Source: Gnetum montanum (lineage: Eukaryota; Streptophyta; Gnetopsida; Gnetales; Gnetaceae). Taken from it: a DNA stretch of 64,000 nt. The notes under the pieces were generated by a model, which was given only the letters and a program-made list of their open reading frames with translations, had not been told where the DNA came from and did not search any database. The DNA lies in NCBI GenBank assembly GCA_015680685.1, contig MNCI01002748.1, positions 67,854 to 131,853 of the forward strand, read 5' to 3'. This document shows, in pieces, positions 22,671-34,959 of the stretch (position 1 is its first letter; each line of letters starts with the position of its first letter). A program made the position numbers and the translations under genes.

Positions 22671-25600
22671 TTATAGTTTTAGTCAGTGGTAAAAGTTTCT
22701 CACTAAGTGGGTATCAGGGTTTGTGGTTTGTGAGGTTTTCGATAGAAACTAGCTAACCCCATTCTCAACTTTGGTTAACCACTCCCTTGGAGGGTGGCCT
22801 TGTGCTCTTTGGTGGTGTTACTCCATTGAGCTTGTTTGGTTAATGGTCCCTTTGGATTGATACCTAGGTGATCTAGGATCATATCCTTATGTGTTTTTGA
22901 AGAGTTTCTTGATGGCAATGTTCTCCACTCTTCATAAGGGGATAAATGAGAAATTATGAGCAATTGATGTATGTTGCTCTCCCTAAGGATATAAATGATG
23001 GTGTTGTGGTGATGTCCTTCACTTTTTTACTTGTGGTTGGACTAGTTGTGATTGTATGCGATATGGTTGAGAGGAGTTCTACTGGCAACTCAAGAATTTT
23101 GTTGCTCAAGGAGCTCCCATCTCAGGTCTCTAGTGATTCATCTGGGATGAATTGGACCGAGTCTCTGCTTCGGTTTCCACCCAGATGACATGTTCGAGAT
23201 GGCATTTGTTGAATCGTGCAGGATATGATATCCTTGGCACTCCCACTCACCCTAGATACAGTGAGTATGGGAAAATACAAAATTGGGACAAGATGGTTCC
23301 CAGGTACCTCAGGTTGGAGGCCTTTTGGACATGTGCTCTTGGTGAGCCTTGTTTTGGGTGGACTAAGACCATTGCCAGTAGACTTCGTACGTTCGTGTTT
23401 ACGATTGTATGTTTGTCTATTTCTGTATGCATGTCTTCTTGGTTGCGCTTTCAAATTCTGCATGCGTGTTATCGTGGTTGTTTGTGTCATCCCAAAGCCA
23501 AGTGGCTATTGTCTTGTTTGACAACGTATTGTGCATGAGGCATGATTGCCCTTATTGTTGATCCTTGTGAGTGGTGCTGGTGGTGTTGCTTGTGGCATCA
23601 CTGTTTTGATTGGTGACATTCTTGGTCATTCTAATTTGAAGACTACTGGTGTGATTCATCCTATTGTTGGTTCTTGTTGAGACCACACCTCTTTTAATGA
23701 GAGTCTTCTTGTGAACGCATCCTTCGTGATGTTGCGCATTGTTGCGAGGATTGGTTTGATGCCGACTTGTTGTTGGATAGACTTTGGTCTCCCTCCTTAT
23801 TTTTGGGTTGAGTTGACGATTGTCTATTGCCCATGACTCATACGAGTGTGTTGAAATTTTGGTCCTGGTTGAGGCCAGTGTTAGTTGTTGGGAATTATTG
23901 TTGTGTATGAATCTTGAAATTTTGAGAGTGTGCTATCTCTCTCTTTGTGTGCCTCATGATGAAATCATTTGTTTGAGTGGGGATCAGATTCCTCCATCAA
24001 TGTTTTGCATGATTGATCTCTATACATGTTGAGGTCTTGAATTTTATGATGCGCAAGAGTGATATCTCTTTGTTATATGATCATGCTTGATGGTTGTGAA
24101 TGAGGCTGATGTGCTAATCGTGTTCCTACTAACTTCTATGTTTCTGAGCTTGTGTCTNTGTTTGCCTCTCAGTGTTGGGGAAGCACTAATAGAGGACGGT
24201 GATCTGTCCTAGACCCTACAGATATTGGGCTAGCAGATGGCATGAAATGATATCCTTGGCCATGCCAGATATTGATGGCCCAGGAGTGGCCAATGCAATG
24301 AGGTCCCACTATGGCAGGATGGTGGATACTCAGTTGGTGTGTTTCCTTATTTGATCGTTGTGTTTGTGTCTTGAATCATTTTTGTTCGAGGTTACCCGTG
24401 AAGTCGGTTCAGTGTGACAGTAGATCATGTATCTTTTGAGATAGTGCTGCAATGACATATGATCATTTATGCTTCGTGACAGAGACATGTTTTTCTCAAA
24501 ACAGCATGGTTCTTTCTTGGTATGCTCTTGGTGGCCTAAATCTTCTAGCCTAGGAAGGGTTTGGGTAGTTTGTCCTCCAGCCTTTTAGGCTTGGGTAGCA
24601 TTCCAAAATATCATGTATGTTCCCATATATGAATGTAATCCAATCCTTGGGTGTGAAATGTACCCTTGTGGTATTCTCAATTTGGTTGTAGGCATTCAAA
24701 AGTGCTGGATGTATTGCCTATATGACTCAGTTTTCTCCTGGTTGTAGGCCTATGCCACACACTGTGACAAGACCAAGTTTGATGTACGGTGTTTTCCTGG
24801 TGCTTGTTTTAAAGTGCCCTTGCTATATGTTGTAAATGGCCTTTGTGCCTTGATGTATAATTCTGCTGAAAACCTCATGAGAAATGCTTTAGTTGTGATA
24901 TGGTGTTATAACGAATGGACCAGGGCATGTCCTTGCCCATTGAGCTCTTGAACTGGTGCCATGTGTTCTTGATGATGTTGGCATGCCTCGATGGTGTATG
25001 CTTGGTGAACATCCTTGAGATAGGAAAAATCTTGGGAACACATTTTCTTATGTTCCTGGACTGGCAAAGATCTTGTCCACAGATGATCGTTGGTGACTGA
25101 AATTCACATCAATGTGATGTCTAACGGTGGATTTGAGTAGAGTTCTAGGTAGTGGCACCTAGACTTGCTCTTCCATGTTGGAAGCGATCGTGGAGCAGTA
25201 GTCCAAACGTTGGGATGCTGGTCCATCCTTGAACAAATGACGTTATAGATACAGAACATGTGATTTCTCTTGGTGGCCTTGAATCTGCTCGAAACACTTG
25301 AGCCGATGCTTTCATGATTATGGGATTCTAATGGTTTGTGCATGTTGGTGGGCTCTCGTAACAAATTTCTTTGGTGTGTTGGAGAACTAGGATGCACTCT
25401 CATAGATTGGGACTGATTGGTGCCTTGTGGTCTATGGTGTGATTCCATGATAGGGGACTCATTGTGCCTAACAGGCTATGGTGTCTTGCTAAATTGTCCC
25501 GTGTACTTTGTCTCTTATGTACACTGATGTATTATAGAGTCCCTCACTGATGTATTGTCCCATGTCTCTGGTGTGATGTTAATTCATGTTGGTGATCTCA

Positions 25601-27630
25601 CCTCCCTGGTGGGATAGCAGAGTTGATCATGAGGGATCATTCTCCATTTCAATGGATGCCCTCTTCAATTCTTGAAATAATAAGGCAGGAGGTATTGAGA
25701 CGGTTGTCTCCTGTAAGCAGTTGATGTTTGGGACTTGTTCTTAGCAGTGGTCCTATGTTCGTGAACTCGTGGGACTTGTTCTTAGAGACAGAATTTTGTT
25801 ACCCTGGTGAAATTCATGAAACCTCCTTTGTGAGGTCATGTTGTTGATGTAAATTAAAGATACATATTGCTCTTCTTGTAGGCAAGGCATGATCTTGTGT
25901 ACTCTCGTAGTTTTGGGATCTTTAGAGGAACTTTCTTGTTGGGGTTCTCTGGTAGACCATCCTTGTTGTAAACCCTTTGGGGATGAATCTTGTTATGTTT
26001 GAGTTGTAATGATGTTGATGAAAGCCAATTCCATGTAAAAACTATCTTGAGGACCTGGTCCTCCTATGGGCAAGATGTTGTTGTTGACTTGTGTCTGTTG
26101 TTTGGGTTGAATGACAATAGGTAGTGGTGCGGCCTTGTCCACCACAAATTGATGTAAATGGACCTGACTGGGATGTATGAAACAAAACCCAGATCTCCCA
26201 AGATGAAACAGAAATGCTTGGTATCTTGAGTTCTTCTCAAGGGAAAATTGAAATTGGGTAAGACTTGTGAAGCCATGTCTTCCCTTAGCTGGTGACAGTT
26301 CCACGATTTGGTTCTATTGGCTATATTGACTACTTGGACATGTATGAGGGCTATGATACTTACCTATGGAAGAAACCTCCCAAAGAGGATCCTTCCTGCA
26401 AGTGCAAAGGCTACTAAAAGGTGTTGATCGTGAGACTAGCAGTCGTTCGTGATATAGTGGGGAAATGCAAATTCTGAGAATGTTGATGTTCCTCGGAGAA
26501 TTCATGATCTGGTTACTCTCAGAGGTGACTCTATATTGTTCCTGGACCTTGTGTTTAGAAAATGGTGCTTGTCCCATAACTTGGTGTGGGAAGGATGGCT
26601 TGCATGTGGAAAATGTGGGTGACCCTTCTCCATGAACGGGATATTATGGTTGCATTCGATGATGTGCTTATAGCTGATATGAGACAGGTGATGGAGGATT
26701 GTCATGGGGTTGGTAGCCCAATTGACCCTCCCTTGTTCTAACATTCGAGCAGGAATTCTCGATGTTGGACAATCACAAGAGGTGTTCCTGAAAGTTGGGG
26801 TTTGTTGTATGTAGCCTCTTCGAGAAGTTTCCAAATAGATTTTTGGATCTTCTCTCTCTTGTTGGAATACTAGGGAATGATGAATGATGGATTGAGGCAT
26901 GCGATGCTGGTGTCTGCAGACGGCAAGGTCAAGCTCAAAGATCTGCCCTTGTACCTTGTTTGTAAGAGAGAACATGCTTGCCTCCCTTCATACCAGCTTG
27001 AACAAAAATGATGAGAAAAGAGATTACGCACGGTACCGATGCATGTGGAATCGGTGCTTAGATGGTTGCACTGGTGAGACCCCATGGGTCTCGATGCAAG
27101 TAGTAGAACATGGAGTTCTGGCAAGCATGAGTTGCTTGCGGAGACATGGCTCTTAGGAGCATGTCCTCGCTCTCCGTGTGATGCTCCCAAGTCCCTCACC
27201 ATGGATAGTGGCCTTGGTGAGCCCTCAAGAAAAAAATGAAGGGGTGCTGAGATGCCATTCACAGAGGAACTCGGCGGGACTTGTGGAAGAGGAGCGATCT
27301 TCTTGCATAAGTTATGGGTTTACGCAAGAAGATATGTCTCTAGACCCTCAAAAGGGACAGATCTAGGGGACGCCTTAGAGACGTTGGCCCTTTGGGTTGG
27401 ACTCTCCCACTTGTATAGAGAAGGGAAGTCTTGGGCTTCCTCCAGTTGCCCTTGCGTTTCATGCAAGGCATTGGATGGAAGGACATATCAGGTATTGGGG
27501 TTGGTACCTTCCTTCAAGCCTGCATACTAAGGAGTTGAAAGATCCCCGGAATTGATGGAGTTCCGAACCCATGTGAAGTGTACACTCGAAGCTATCCTAG
27601 GCTCCGCTCCGAGGACGTCGCTTCTTTATG
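22671..27630 (+). other. non-coding interior of the 6-kb LTR element
   Basis: About 5 kb rich in T and G on the + strand. ORFs up to about 160 codons occur on both strands but overlap one another and contain no retroelement motif: no zinc knuckle, DTG/DSG, DD or integrase zinc-finger signature. One unresolved base (N) is at 24158. I see no host gene fragment in it. Confidence 0.6.
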
Positions 27631-27640
27631 TGGGGGAGGA
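27631..27640 (+). promoter_or_regulatory. polypurine tract
   Basis: TGGGGGAGGA lies 1 nt before the right LTR, the expected position for plus-strand DNA priming. Confidence 0.9.
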
Positions 27641-27641
27641 T

Positions 27642-28162
27642 TGTGAGAGATGTCCCAAGTGGTGGTTCTCTTGGGCTCTCCCCATGGTTCGGGGGCCATG
27701 GAACACTCTGAGGCACCCTCGGGTGGTTCTCAAGTGTTACAAAACCCACCCCAGCTTGGTGGTACCAAGCTAGCAATAGGAAACCCTCCTATTGCAACTC
27801 TCTTCTCTAAGTCCTCCTCCTTTCCTCTTCTCCGTGGAGAACTACATGGCCCTGATTCTACGGTGGTTGTAGATATCTAGGCAGCCAAGACTGGATAGTT
27901 TTGGTGCGGTGCCATGCCACACCTTGTACCAGATTGTGAGGGATCTGGGGGTGAGGTACCTTCCCTTGTAGGTGCATCGTCTCCCCTCCCATCGATGTGG
28001 TCTACAAGGTTGTGTGTGTGCTTGTTTGCTTGGTTCTCTTCTGCTTGCACTCGTGAGAGGCTTGCTTGTGAGAGGCGTATTCCCCAGGTTTTCCGCCCTA
28101 GATCCATTAGATTTTTGTGAATTCCTTGGGGTGCCGGGCAACGTCGGGGCAATGTTGTTACA
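27642..28162 (+). repeat. right LTR of the 6-kb element
   Basis: 521 bp, about 96% identical to 22135-22655 by eye, followed by CCTAT at 28163-28167. Confidence 0.95.
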
Positions 28163-28744
28163 CCTATAGTGGTCAACATCATCCCATCATTGGTCTAGCC
28201 AACCTAGCATGGGTGCATCTAGTTTTTTATAGTTGAAACAAGGGGTATTTTCTTCACTACTATAATGTGCACTATGGAGGTGAGGTAGTGGGCACATAGT
28301 GGTGCTGAGAAGAGCATGAGGGTTTTGTTTGGCGAGCATTGGTATGAGGGTGGATAGGCAAGGTGATACTGGTGGGAGATGGAGGGTGGATGACTTGCAT
28401 GATGTAGGATGACATGTCGGTGTAGCCCTTGTTTAGGCTCTACGTAGCCCTGTGTGGGACAATGCTCCCTAGTGTGGGGTTGCACAACCCTTAACAAGGC
28501 AGCATGACTCCTCATGGGGTTGCGTAACTTAGCTAGGGTCAGCATGATCCCTCATGCACCTACACAATCATAATTTTTTTAAATAATATTTTTAAAATAT
28601 TTATTATATTTTAAATTAAAATTTTTATAAAATTAAAAATAAATAGATAATGATAATTAAGATTAACATAACCTTACTGGTTGACATAGTGGTTAGATGA
28701 ACAATATCAAAGATGCATGATTTGTAATTAGTAGGTTTATGGGT

Positions 28745-28990
28745 TCAATTTTTGAGTTCAAAAGTTTCTTTTAAATTTTAATTTTATTAAGGTACATTTT
28801 ATGAGAAACTTTATACCTAATATCTCCCAAATCTAAGTCCAATTGAGATGAAATTGGTATTATTGAAATCTTGAGCCCAAAATTTTCTTTTAAATTTTAA
28901 TTTTATTAAGGTACATTTTATAGGAAACTTTATACTTAATATCTCCGAAATCTAAGTCCAATTGAGATAAAGTTGGTATTGTTGAAATCG
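28745..28990. repeat. 119-bp tandem duplication
   Basis: Two units of about 119 bp share TTTTAAATTTTAATTTTATT and AAATCTAAGTCCAATTGAGAT. They belong to the interior of the CCR4-cargo element. Just upstream (28685-28755) is a weak tRNA-like pair of boxes (TAGTGGTTAGATG and GGGTTCAATT) with spacing too long for a confident SINE call. Confidence 0.85.
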
Positions 28991-29249
28991 TCTTGACGAG
29001 TACTACATGATGGATATGGTCTTAAGATATAAAAACTAACTTGAAATTTTGTAACTTTGAAATATTAAAATTGCTTATTTTGCCAACTTGACCTTAATAA
29101 GATGAGGTATGGATGACATTGGGACTTCTAGGTGACTTAAGTTCTATTGAAACTAGCATTTATCATGTATATCTTTACAATTTTACCAAAGGTGTGATGT
29201 AGGCCTATATTCTCAAATTGCAGCTATAAACTAAGGATTATTAAGCTTA

Positions 29250-31500
29250 TTTTGTTTGGCTCTATGAAGAAGATTCGTAAGGTAGTAGAGCTTGTTATTG
29301 TCTAATAAGTGTCAATTTACCTACCAACTCCTTACTGATGACACTTAATAGTTAGGTAGAGGGAAACGATAGTTTGCTTTATTTCCATATGTTCTCTAGT
29401 GATTAGAACCTAGATAGGAGTGTATAATATTAGGTTGTTGGGGTTTAGATATTTAGACAAGGCAAGATCCATACAGAGACAATTTCCTAGAAGACCTTGG
29501 CTATGAGTTACTAGCCTTGTGGTAGAGACATAAGGATTACCTTAGACAATTAAGAAAAATATAACATTACTACAAGATGGGTAAGAGTTATCTAGATTGA
29601 TGTTTCCCTTGTTTTATTGGGACTCTTGTAGTTGATGTATAGCTAGATCTCATTGAAATCTAGTTGCTAATATTCATAGAAGTTGATGGGAATGTATCTT
29701 TTTAATTGACATGGTTCATCTTGAACATGATGTGCATTTGATAATTGTTCATAGTTCATCCTAGATTGTGACTCATAGTTCATTATTGGATTATGGAAAT
29801 TCCTTGATTTAGAATCTCCATGGGTTGTTGTGATATCCCCTTCTCAAATGTCATGGAAAACATTAAATATATGTAACATTCAACATTATGCATAATAAAT
29901 GTAGTAGGGAAATTATAGAAGGAAATGAAAATAAATTTTACTAATATGGAAATCATGTATTTAGGTCATGTTCTCAAGGTTTATTAGGGTATCTTCCTTT
30001 GGCATCTATTCATAAAGGCAATCTAGTAGTACCAACATGCTTAGGCCTATAGTGGCTAGTAGGGATGACTAGTTACCTTCATGTCTTACTTCATCTAACA
30101 CCCATTACTTGACTTTAGTGGCTTCATAACTCCATGCTGATATGACCTCTAATTCTTGGGTATAAATACCTTAGGTTAAATTTCCATATGATTCCTTAAG
30201 ACAAATGCTCATTATTACAATGCACACTTTTATAAAGAGTCTTATTATAATAATTACATTATTTGTTACAAAGTGATACCATCATGATTACAAAATGACT
30301 TCTATCATGTTCCCATTCTCAAAGGAAGCCATTTCCTAATAAATATGCTGTCCCTTTGTAATAAATGATGTAATCATTATAATAAGACTTGAAGGGACAA
30401 GTTGTAATAAGATTTGAAAGGATATGTTATAATAATGAGGATGCCTTTTGAAGTGATTTTTAGGGGTTTGACTTAAGGATTTATACATAGTAATGAGAAG
30501 TCATGTTAGCATGGAGTTGTGAAGCTAGTAAAGATGAGTAATGGGTATTTAGATGAACTGAGATAAGAAAATAACTGACCATTCCTTTTGGTTGAGTACA
30601 AGCCTAACTATGGTGGCAGTGCTAGATTACCTCTAAGGGATAGATGCTGGAGGAAGATAACTAATTAAATCCTTAGAACATTACTTAGATACATTATTTT
30701 TACATTAATAAAATTTTCTTTTTATTTCTTTCTACATTTTCCCTATCAAAATCATTATGTATAATGTTGAAAGTTACATATATTTGATGTTTGCCATAAT
30801 TTCTAGGAAAAAATTTGTCATAATTGGCATCATAGCAATTTATCACCCAAGGTCAATTAGAAATAAGGGGATGACTACTATTTAATGATGAATCATGAGC
30901 CATAGGCCAGGGTGAACTGTGAACCATCATCAAGTGTGCATCATATCCAAGATGAATTATGCTAATCATGAAGAGACCTTTCCATTGACTTCTAGGGATA
31001 TCAATGAATAGACTTTGATGATATTTGACTATACATCAACAAAATACATTAACGACATAAGACTTTGATAAGAAAATGATAACATCACTCTAGGTAACTC
31101 TTACCCATTTGGTGGTAATGTTATATATTTTTTTGATTATCTAAGGTTCAAAACTATTAGATCCAAACTTTGATAAGTAATTAAATAATATTTTGTACTT
31201 TCTTCATAATATAGTAAATCATAGTCAAGTCTTATAGAAAACTGCCTTATTGTTAAGTTCTATCATTTTCTAGAATACCTAAACCTCAACAACTCAATCT
31301 TGCATACCCTTATTTAGATTTTAATCATTGGTGAACATAAGGAAGTCAAGGTAGCCATAAGGTTCTCCCATCACTATTTAACTAATAAGGATCATTATCA
31401 AGGAGTTGGTAGAAAAATAGATACTTATTAGATAATAATGAGGTCTTCTACCCTTAATCTAGATCAACAAACCATATAGAATAATCTAATGATTAAAACT
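29250..31500. repeat. large inverted repeat, arms of ~1.1 kb
   Basis: The left arm runs from about 29250 to 30275 and the right arm from about 30352 to 31500, with a spacer of about 75 bp. Matching pairs include ATATAACATTACTACAAGAT (29569) against the complement of 31105-31130, and the CTACCAACTCCTT block (29318) against its complement near 31400. By eye the arms are roughly 75-80% alike with indels. The structure comes from two copies of the same repeat element meeting head to head. A transcript crossing it could fold into a long imperfect hairpin. Confidence 0.75.
29831..30325 (+). repeat. LTR-like repeat A, copy 2
   Basis: It begins TGATATCCCCTTCTCAAATG and contains the same blocks as 18540-18945, including TAATATGGAAATCATGTA. 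Its right end is uncertain (around CCCATTCTCA at 30320). It forms the inner part of the left arm of the inverted repeat. Confidence 0.55.
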
Positions 31501-32756
31501 AAAAAATCTAACCTTTTTGGCCATCTTAGGCCTTAGGATTAGGTAATTAGGTTATACATATAGTTTGACCTATGCCACTAATCCCTAGCTAGTCATTAGT
31601 TACACTGCTAGAGTTAGTGTCCTAAGAGATATAGAAAGGTCATTAAGACTTTAGAAAATATATTCAAATGATTACCAAGCTAACCAATCAAGTATTTAGA
31701 GAATCAATTGGTAAATCACAACACAAGAAATATTTATACCAATTCACATAGCAACTAGATTAGTTTGGCAAAGATTGATTATCATGAAGAATCACAACCT
31801 TGGTTTGACAAGGCATATAATATTTGTGAGAAGGCACGAGTTAGGAGAGAATCCAAGCATGAATATAACAACATACAAGATGCTTGCAAGATATCTAGTT
31901 AATGAAGGATGACATTCAATATGGTCACCTTATGCTTTGTCTTGACATGAATAATGATATCCATGTATCCTCGCTAAATTATAATATTTGAATATTGATG
32001 AATTATGTCTATAAGAAGTCCTATCATGAAAATTTCTCTACCAATTTTGACTAGATCCAATAATGTTGGGATATAAAGGTTCTTGTGATAGTTCTTTCTT
32101 TGAGACATATAGACTAGCCTATTGTAGGAGTCACAACATGGATGGTTGTGTAATATTCTATAAAGAAGCCAAGTTCAAGTTAATATAAAGGTTCAAATGA
32201 AGATTAGAAGACATAATTTTTGATATTATAGAACTCCAAGTTATGAGGAAGAAAGAATGATTGAAATTTTAGAGAAGCCACATAGCCTTGACATTAATAA
32301 TTAAGATGTGTATGTGTGATTGACACATACTTGATCACTGAGCCAAAACATTCAAATGTTAGAATTTGTCACATATCTTGGTTAATTAAATTAAGAAAAG
32401 CTTGAAATAAAAGCTATTCTTAACCTATACCAATTCTGGCCTAGCACCATTCATTATTTGTAGAGACTTCAATGTGAAATTGGAAGGGGTGTACATCAAT
32501 TCTTAGAATATGAAAGTGTGAAAGAGTCTTTGAAAGAGGAGCCTGATCTGAAGAAGAGATTTTTCTCAATCTATCATAGATGCAAAAGGAAAATAATCCC
32601 AAGAAATCCTTAAAAACATGAACATGTTATATTATTTCCATATTAATAAAGTTTCTTTTTATTTCCTTCTACATTTTTCTTATCATAATCATTATGTATG
32701 ATGATAAATGTTACATGTATTTGATGTTTGGTATAACATTTGGGAATGGGATGTCA
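30352..32756 (-). mobile_element. repeat element with CCR4-like cargo, inverted shorter copy
   Basis: Read on the - strand, it starts at 32756 with TGACATCCCATTCCCAAATG (start of repeat A, only ~140 bp kept). It passes directly into the body equivalent to 19985-21115 of the + copy, then into the part equivalent to 29250-29830, and ends with a full repeat A (30860 to 30352). Compared with the + copy it lacks the region between repeat A and the body, and about 2.1 kb in the middle. It also lacks the nested 6-kb element. It is an independent, deleted member of the same family. Confidence 0.55.
31855..32200 (+). pseudogene. captured CCR4/nocturnin-type nuclease fragment (copy 2)
   Basis: This is the counterpart of 20352-20716 in the inverted copy, more decayed. 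The last part is open and clear: YCRSHNMDGCVIFYKEAKFK followed by LI. The first part shows TTYKMLARYLVNEG, then WSPYALS, with several stops. The aspartate-glycine pair in the DGC block is intact here, whereas copy 1 reads DDC. Having the fragment in both copies shows it was in the element before the copies separated. Confidence 0.65.
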
Positions 32757-34900
32757 TAGCTCCATTTGGGATGGAGACATAAAAATGTAGGTGCAAGCTT
32801 TAATCTTTTTTCCATAGTTTATCATTAATTCAAGTTGAGTTTAATCAAAATAGATGTAGACAAGTTCACATAGCACTTTAAAATAGAGGTCTACGATATT
32901 TGATAATTTTCTTTATAAAGAATATTATATCATGTCTTAGCTTTGTGTGTTGGGGGATTCTTTTTAAACTATGAACAAAACAAATCTATGCATAATCTTT
33001 CTTGAAGAACATTAGCCTTGTAGAGTCCTAGCTCATCTACCTTACATGATTATGTGTGGAGCTTGTGGTAGTCCTTTACCTAGAGTAATGCCTCTAGGTT
33101 GGTAGGCGGTGTTGGTATTGGATTTTAAACCCAAAACCTTTAGGTGTAGATGATGTAAGCAAACTACTGGGACTATAATATACCCTTAAAAAATAGGCAT
33201 ATTATTATTATTGATTAGGAAGTATATTTGATTATTATAACTTCTAATTGTTAAGTCTTAATATTTGTATAAAGTTTTACATTATAGCTATGCATTTTGA
33301 TAAACATATTTAACCATTTAGAATTAAAACATTGTTTGCATTTAAAAATTACTAGAAACTAAATTATTTCTTCATTGAAGAAGTATAACATAAAGGCATA
33401 CTATCTAAAATTTTTTTAGTTTTAATATTATGGTATTCTTTTGTAAGTATATAAAAAATGTTTTAGTTTCAATATTATGATGTTATTTTGTATGAAATAA
33501 CTTGATATTTATGAGGACATTGTATGTATACCTACATGGATATGGGTAGGAGTTGGGCTTTTTTTTTTCTTAAAAATTAATTTGATAAGAAAGGGTTTGT
33601 TACTACATGGGATATCCAAGACTGTAATTGTTCATAAGGCATAATTTTTTCACAAGTAAATCATGTTGTTATTATAGAATTTTAACTTGTAATTACTTGT
33701 TCAATAAGTGATTATCTTGATTTGAAATAACATGATATTATAGGTAGATTAGAAATTATGCTTTTATTCAAGTAAAAAATGGAAGACATATATAATTAAT
33801 ATTTTTAAATTTAAATTTATTATCCTATCCTTTAGCATTTGTTTGTTTGATTCCTTGCATCTTAGATAGGATATGGAATGATAAGAATCAATCTATAATC
33901 TATGCCAAGACTAGATCTCAAAGTTTTATTGGTCAAAGTTATAACTTGAGTTTAAGTTTGAATCATCATCAAATAGTAAAAGTAACAAATACAAATAGTA
34001 AATAGTAAGATAGTAAAATTTATGTGGAAAATCCTTGAATGTGAAGGATAAAAAACTATGTGAAGTAGTGTAGAGCTTTATTATTTCTTATAAAATGTTA
34101 CACGAAAAGAAGGCAAAATAATCTCTTTTGAAGCATAAAATAATGTCTTACAAAAAACAACACCTCAATTACAATACTCACACAACACTCTCCATACATA
34201 ACATAAAACATATATATTCTTTAAATAAAATTCTAACTCATAGTTTTTTTCTCTTTTCCTAAGTTCAAATTTTTGTTAAGACTACAAGTTACAAAACTTA
34301 AATTTTAGACTACTAACATAAGACACCAAGTACTAGCTGATATGGCTTCACTCGTCCAACACCTTTTAAATTCTAAAATCGTAATGGATCATACTTTCTA
34401 TCACCTTTTTCTTTAAATATATAAAACTAATTTCTTTTCATTTAAACTTGAATAAATCAACTCATGAAAAAATGCATTGATATAACTATTCATTCATCTA
34501 TAGGTTTATCAATCATAAATTGCCAAGGCCAAAGAGAAATACTAAATAAATAATTATAAAATAAAAATTTTATTTAATAACTTCAATTGACGTCATAGTC
34601 AATCATATTCATGCTCAACACATAGTCACACTAAGAAACTAGAAATAAAAAATATTCAAAAGCATATTAGAAAACATTCTAATCTAATCTCAAAGTAAGA
34701 AGATCATTACAGTAACAAGGTTGTCTTTGAGAATGATGAATGGATCATCTTCAATGTCCATGGTCAAATAGTTATAATTCTAATGTTAGAAAATTAGATT
34801 TATTATTTTGAAGCAATGCACTCCACTCATGTAATCTCAAATCAAGAATCATTGAAGCATGATATGATAAGATTGTAGCATTGAAGGCCAACTTAGTGAG
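32757..34900. other. AT-rich stretch with no recognised gene
   Basis: There are no ORFs of note and no clear domain. A phrase near 34020 (TTTATGTGGAAAATCCTTG) resembles copia-type LTR sequence and may belong to the copia remnant that follows, but ends could not be found. Confidence 0.4.
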
Positions 34901-34959
34901 GCCTCCTACTCCAACCTCATAATGCTCATCACAAATAAGCAATAATTAGAGTCAAGTTT

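Larger units (their letters stand above)
22135..28162 (+). mobile_element. complete LTR retroelement without recognisable gag-pol (6028 bp)
   Basis: Two 521-bp LTRs (22135-22655 and 27642-28162) begin TGTGAGAGATG and end TTGTTACA. They are flanked by the 5-bp duplication cctat, with a tRNA-iMet-type primer site and a polypurine tract in the right places. By eye the LTRs differ at about 20 positions (near 4%), nearly all transitions. This makes it the youngest LTR insertion in the window. It sits inside the repeat element with CCR4-like cargo. The 5-kb interior has many short ORFs but none that resembles gag, protease, RT or integrase, so it would depend on enzymes from another element. Confidence 0.95.
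18540..30325 (+). mobile_element. repeat element with CCR4-like cargo, + copy, split by a nested LTR element
   Basis: Repeat A lies at both ends in the same orientation. Between them is a body whose parts at about 19980-21115 and 29250-29830 match, in inverted order, the body of the copy at 30352-32756. Removing the nested element (22135-28162) leaves about 5.8 kb. No gag, pol or transposase is recognisable, so this would be a non-autonomous element. The only coding-like content is a CCR4-type fragment on the - strand. An LTR element without coding capacity is the best guess; a different repeat class is possible because primer and polypurine sites were not found. Confidence 0.5.

Noticed and set aside
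26502-27262. 130-157-codon - strand ORFs inside the 6-kb LTR element
   Set aside because: No retroelement or host domain, overlapping + strand ORFs, and opposite to the element's sense.
22223-28182. Paired ORFs around 22.2-22.7 kb and 27.6-28.2 kb that look like a conserved duplicated gene
   Set aside because: They fall within the two LTRs of one element; similarity reflects LTR identity, not protein conservation.
28685-28755. Second tRNA-derived SINE (TAGTGGTTAGATG and GGGTTCAATT)
   Set aside because: The boxes are about 57 nt apart, longer than in tRNA-derived heads, and no tail is present.
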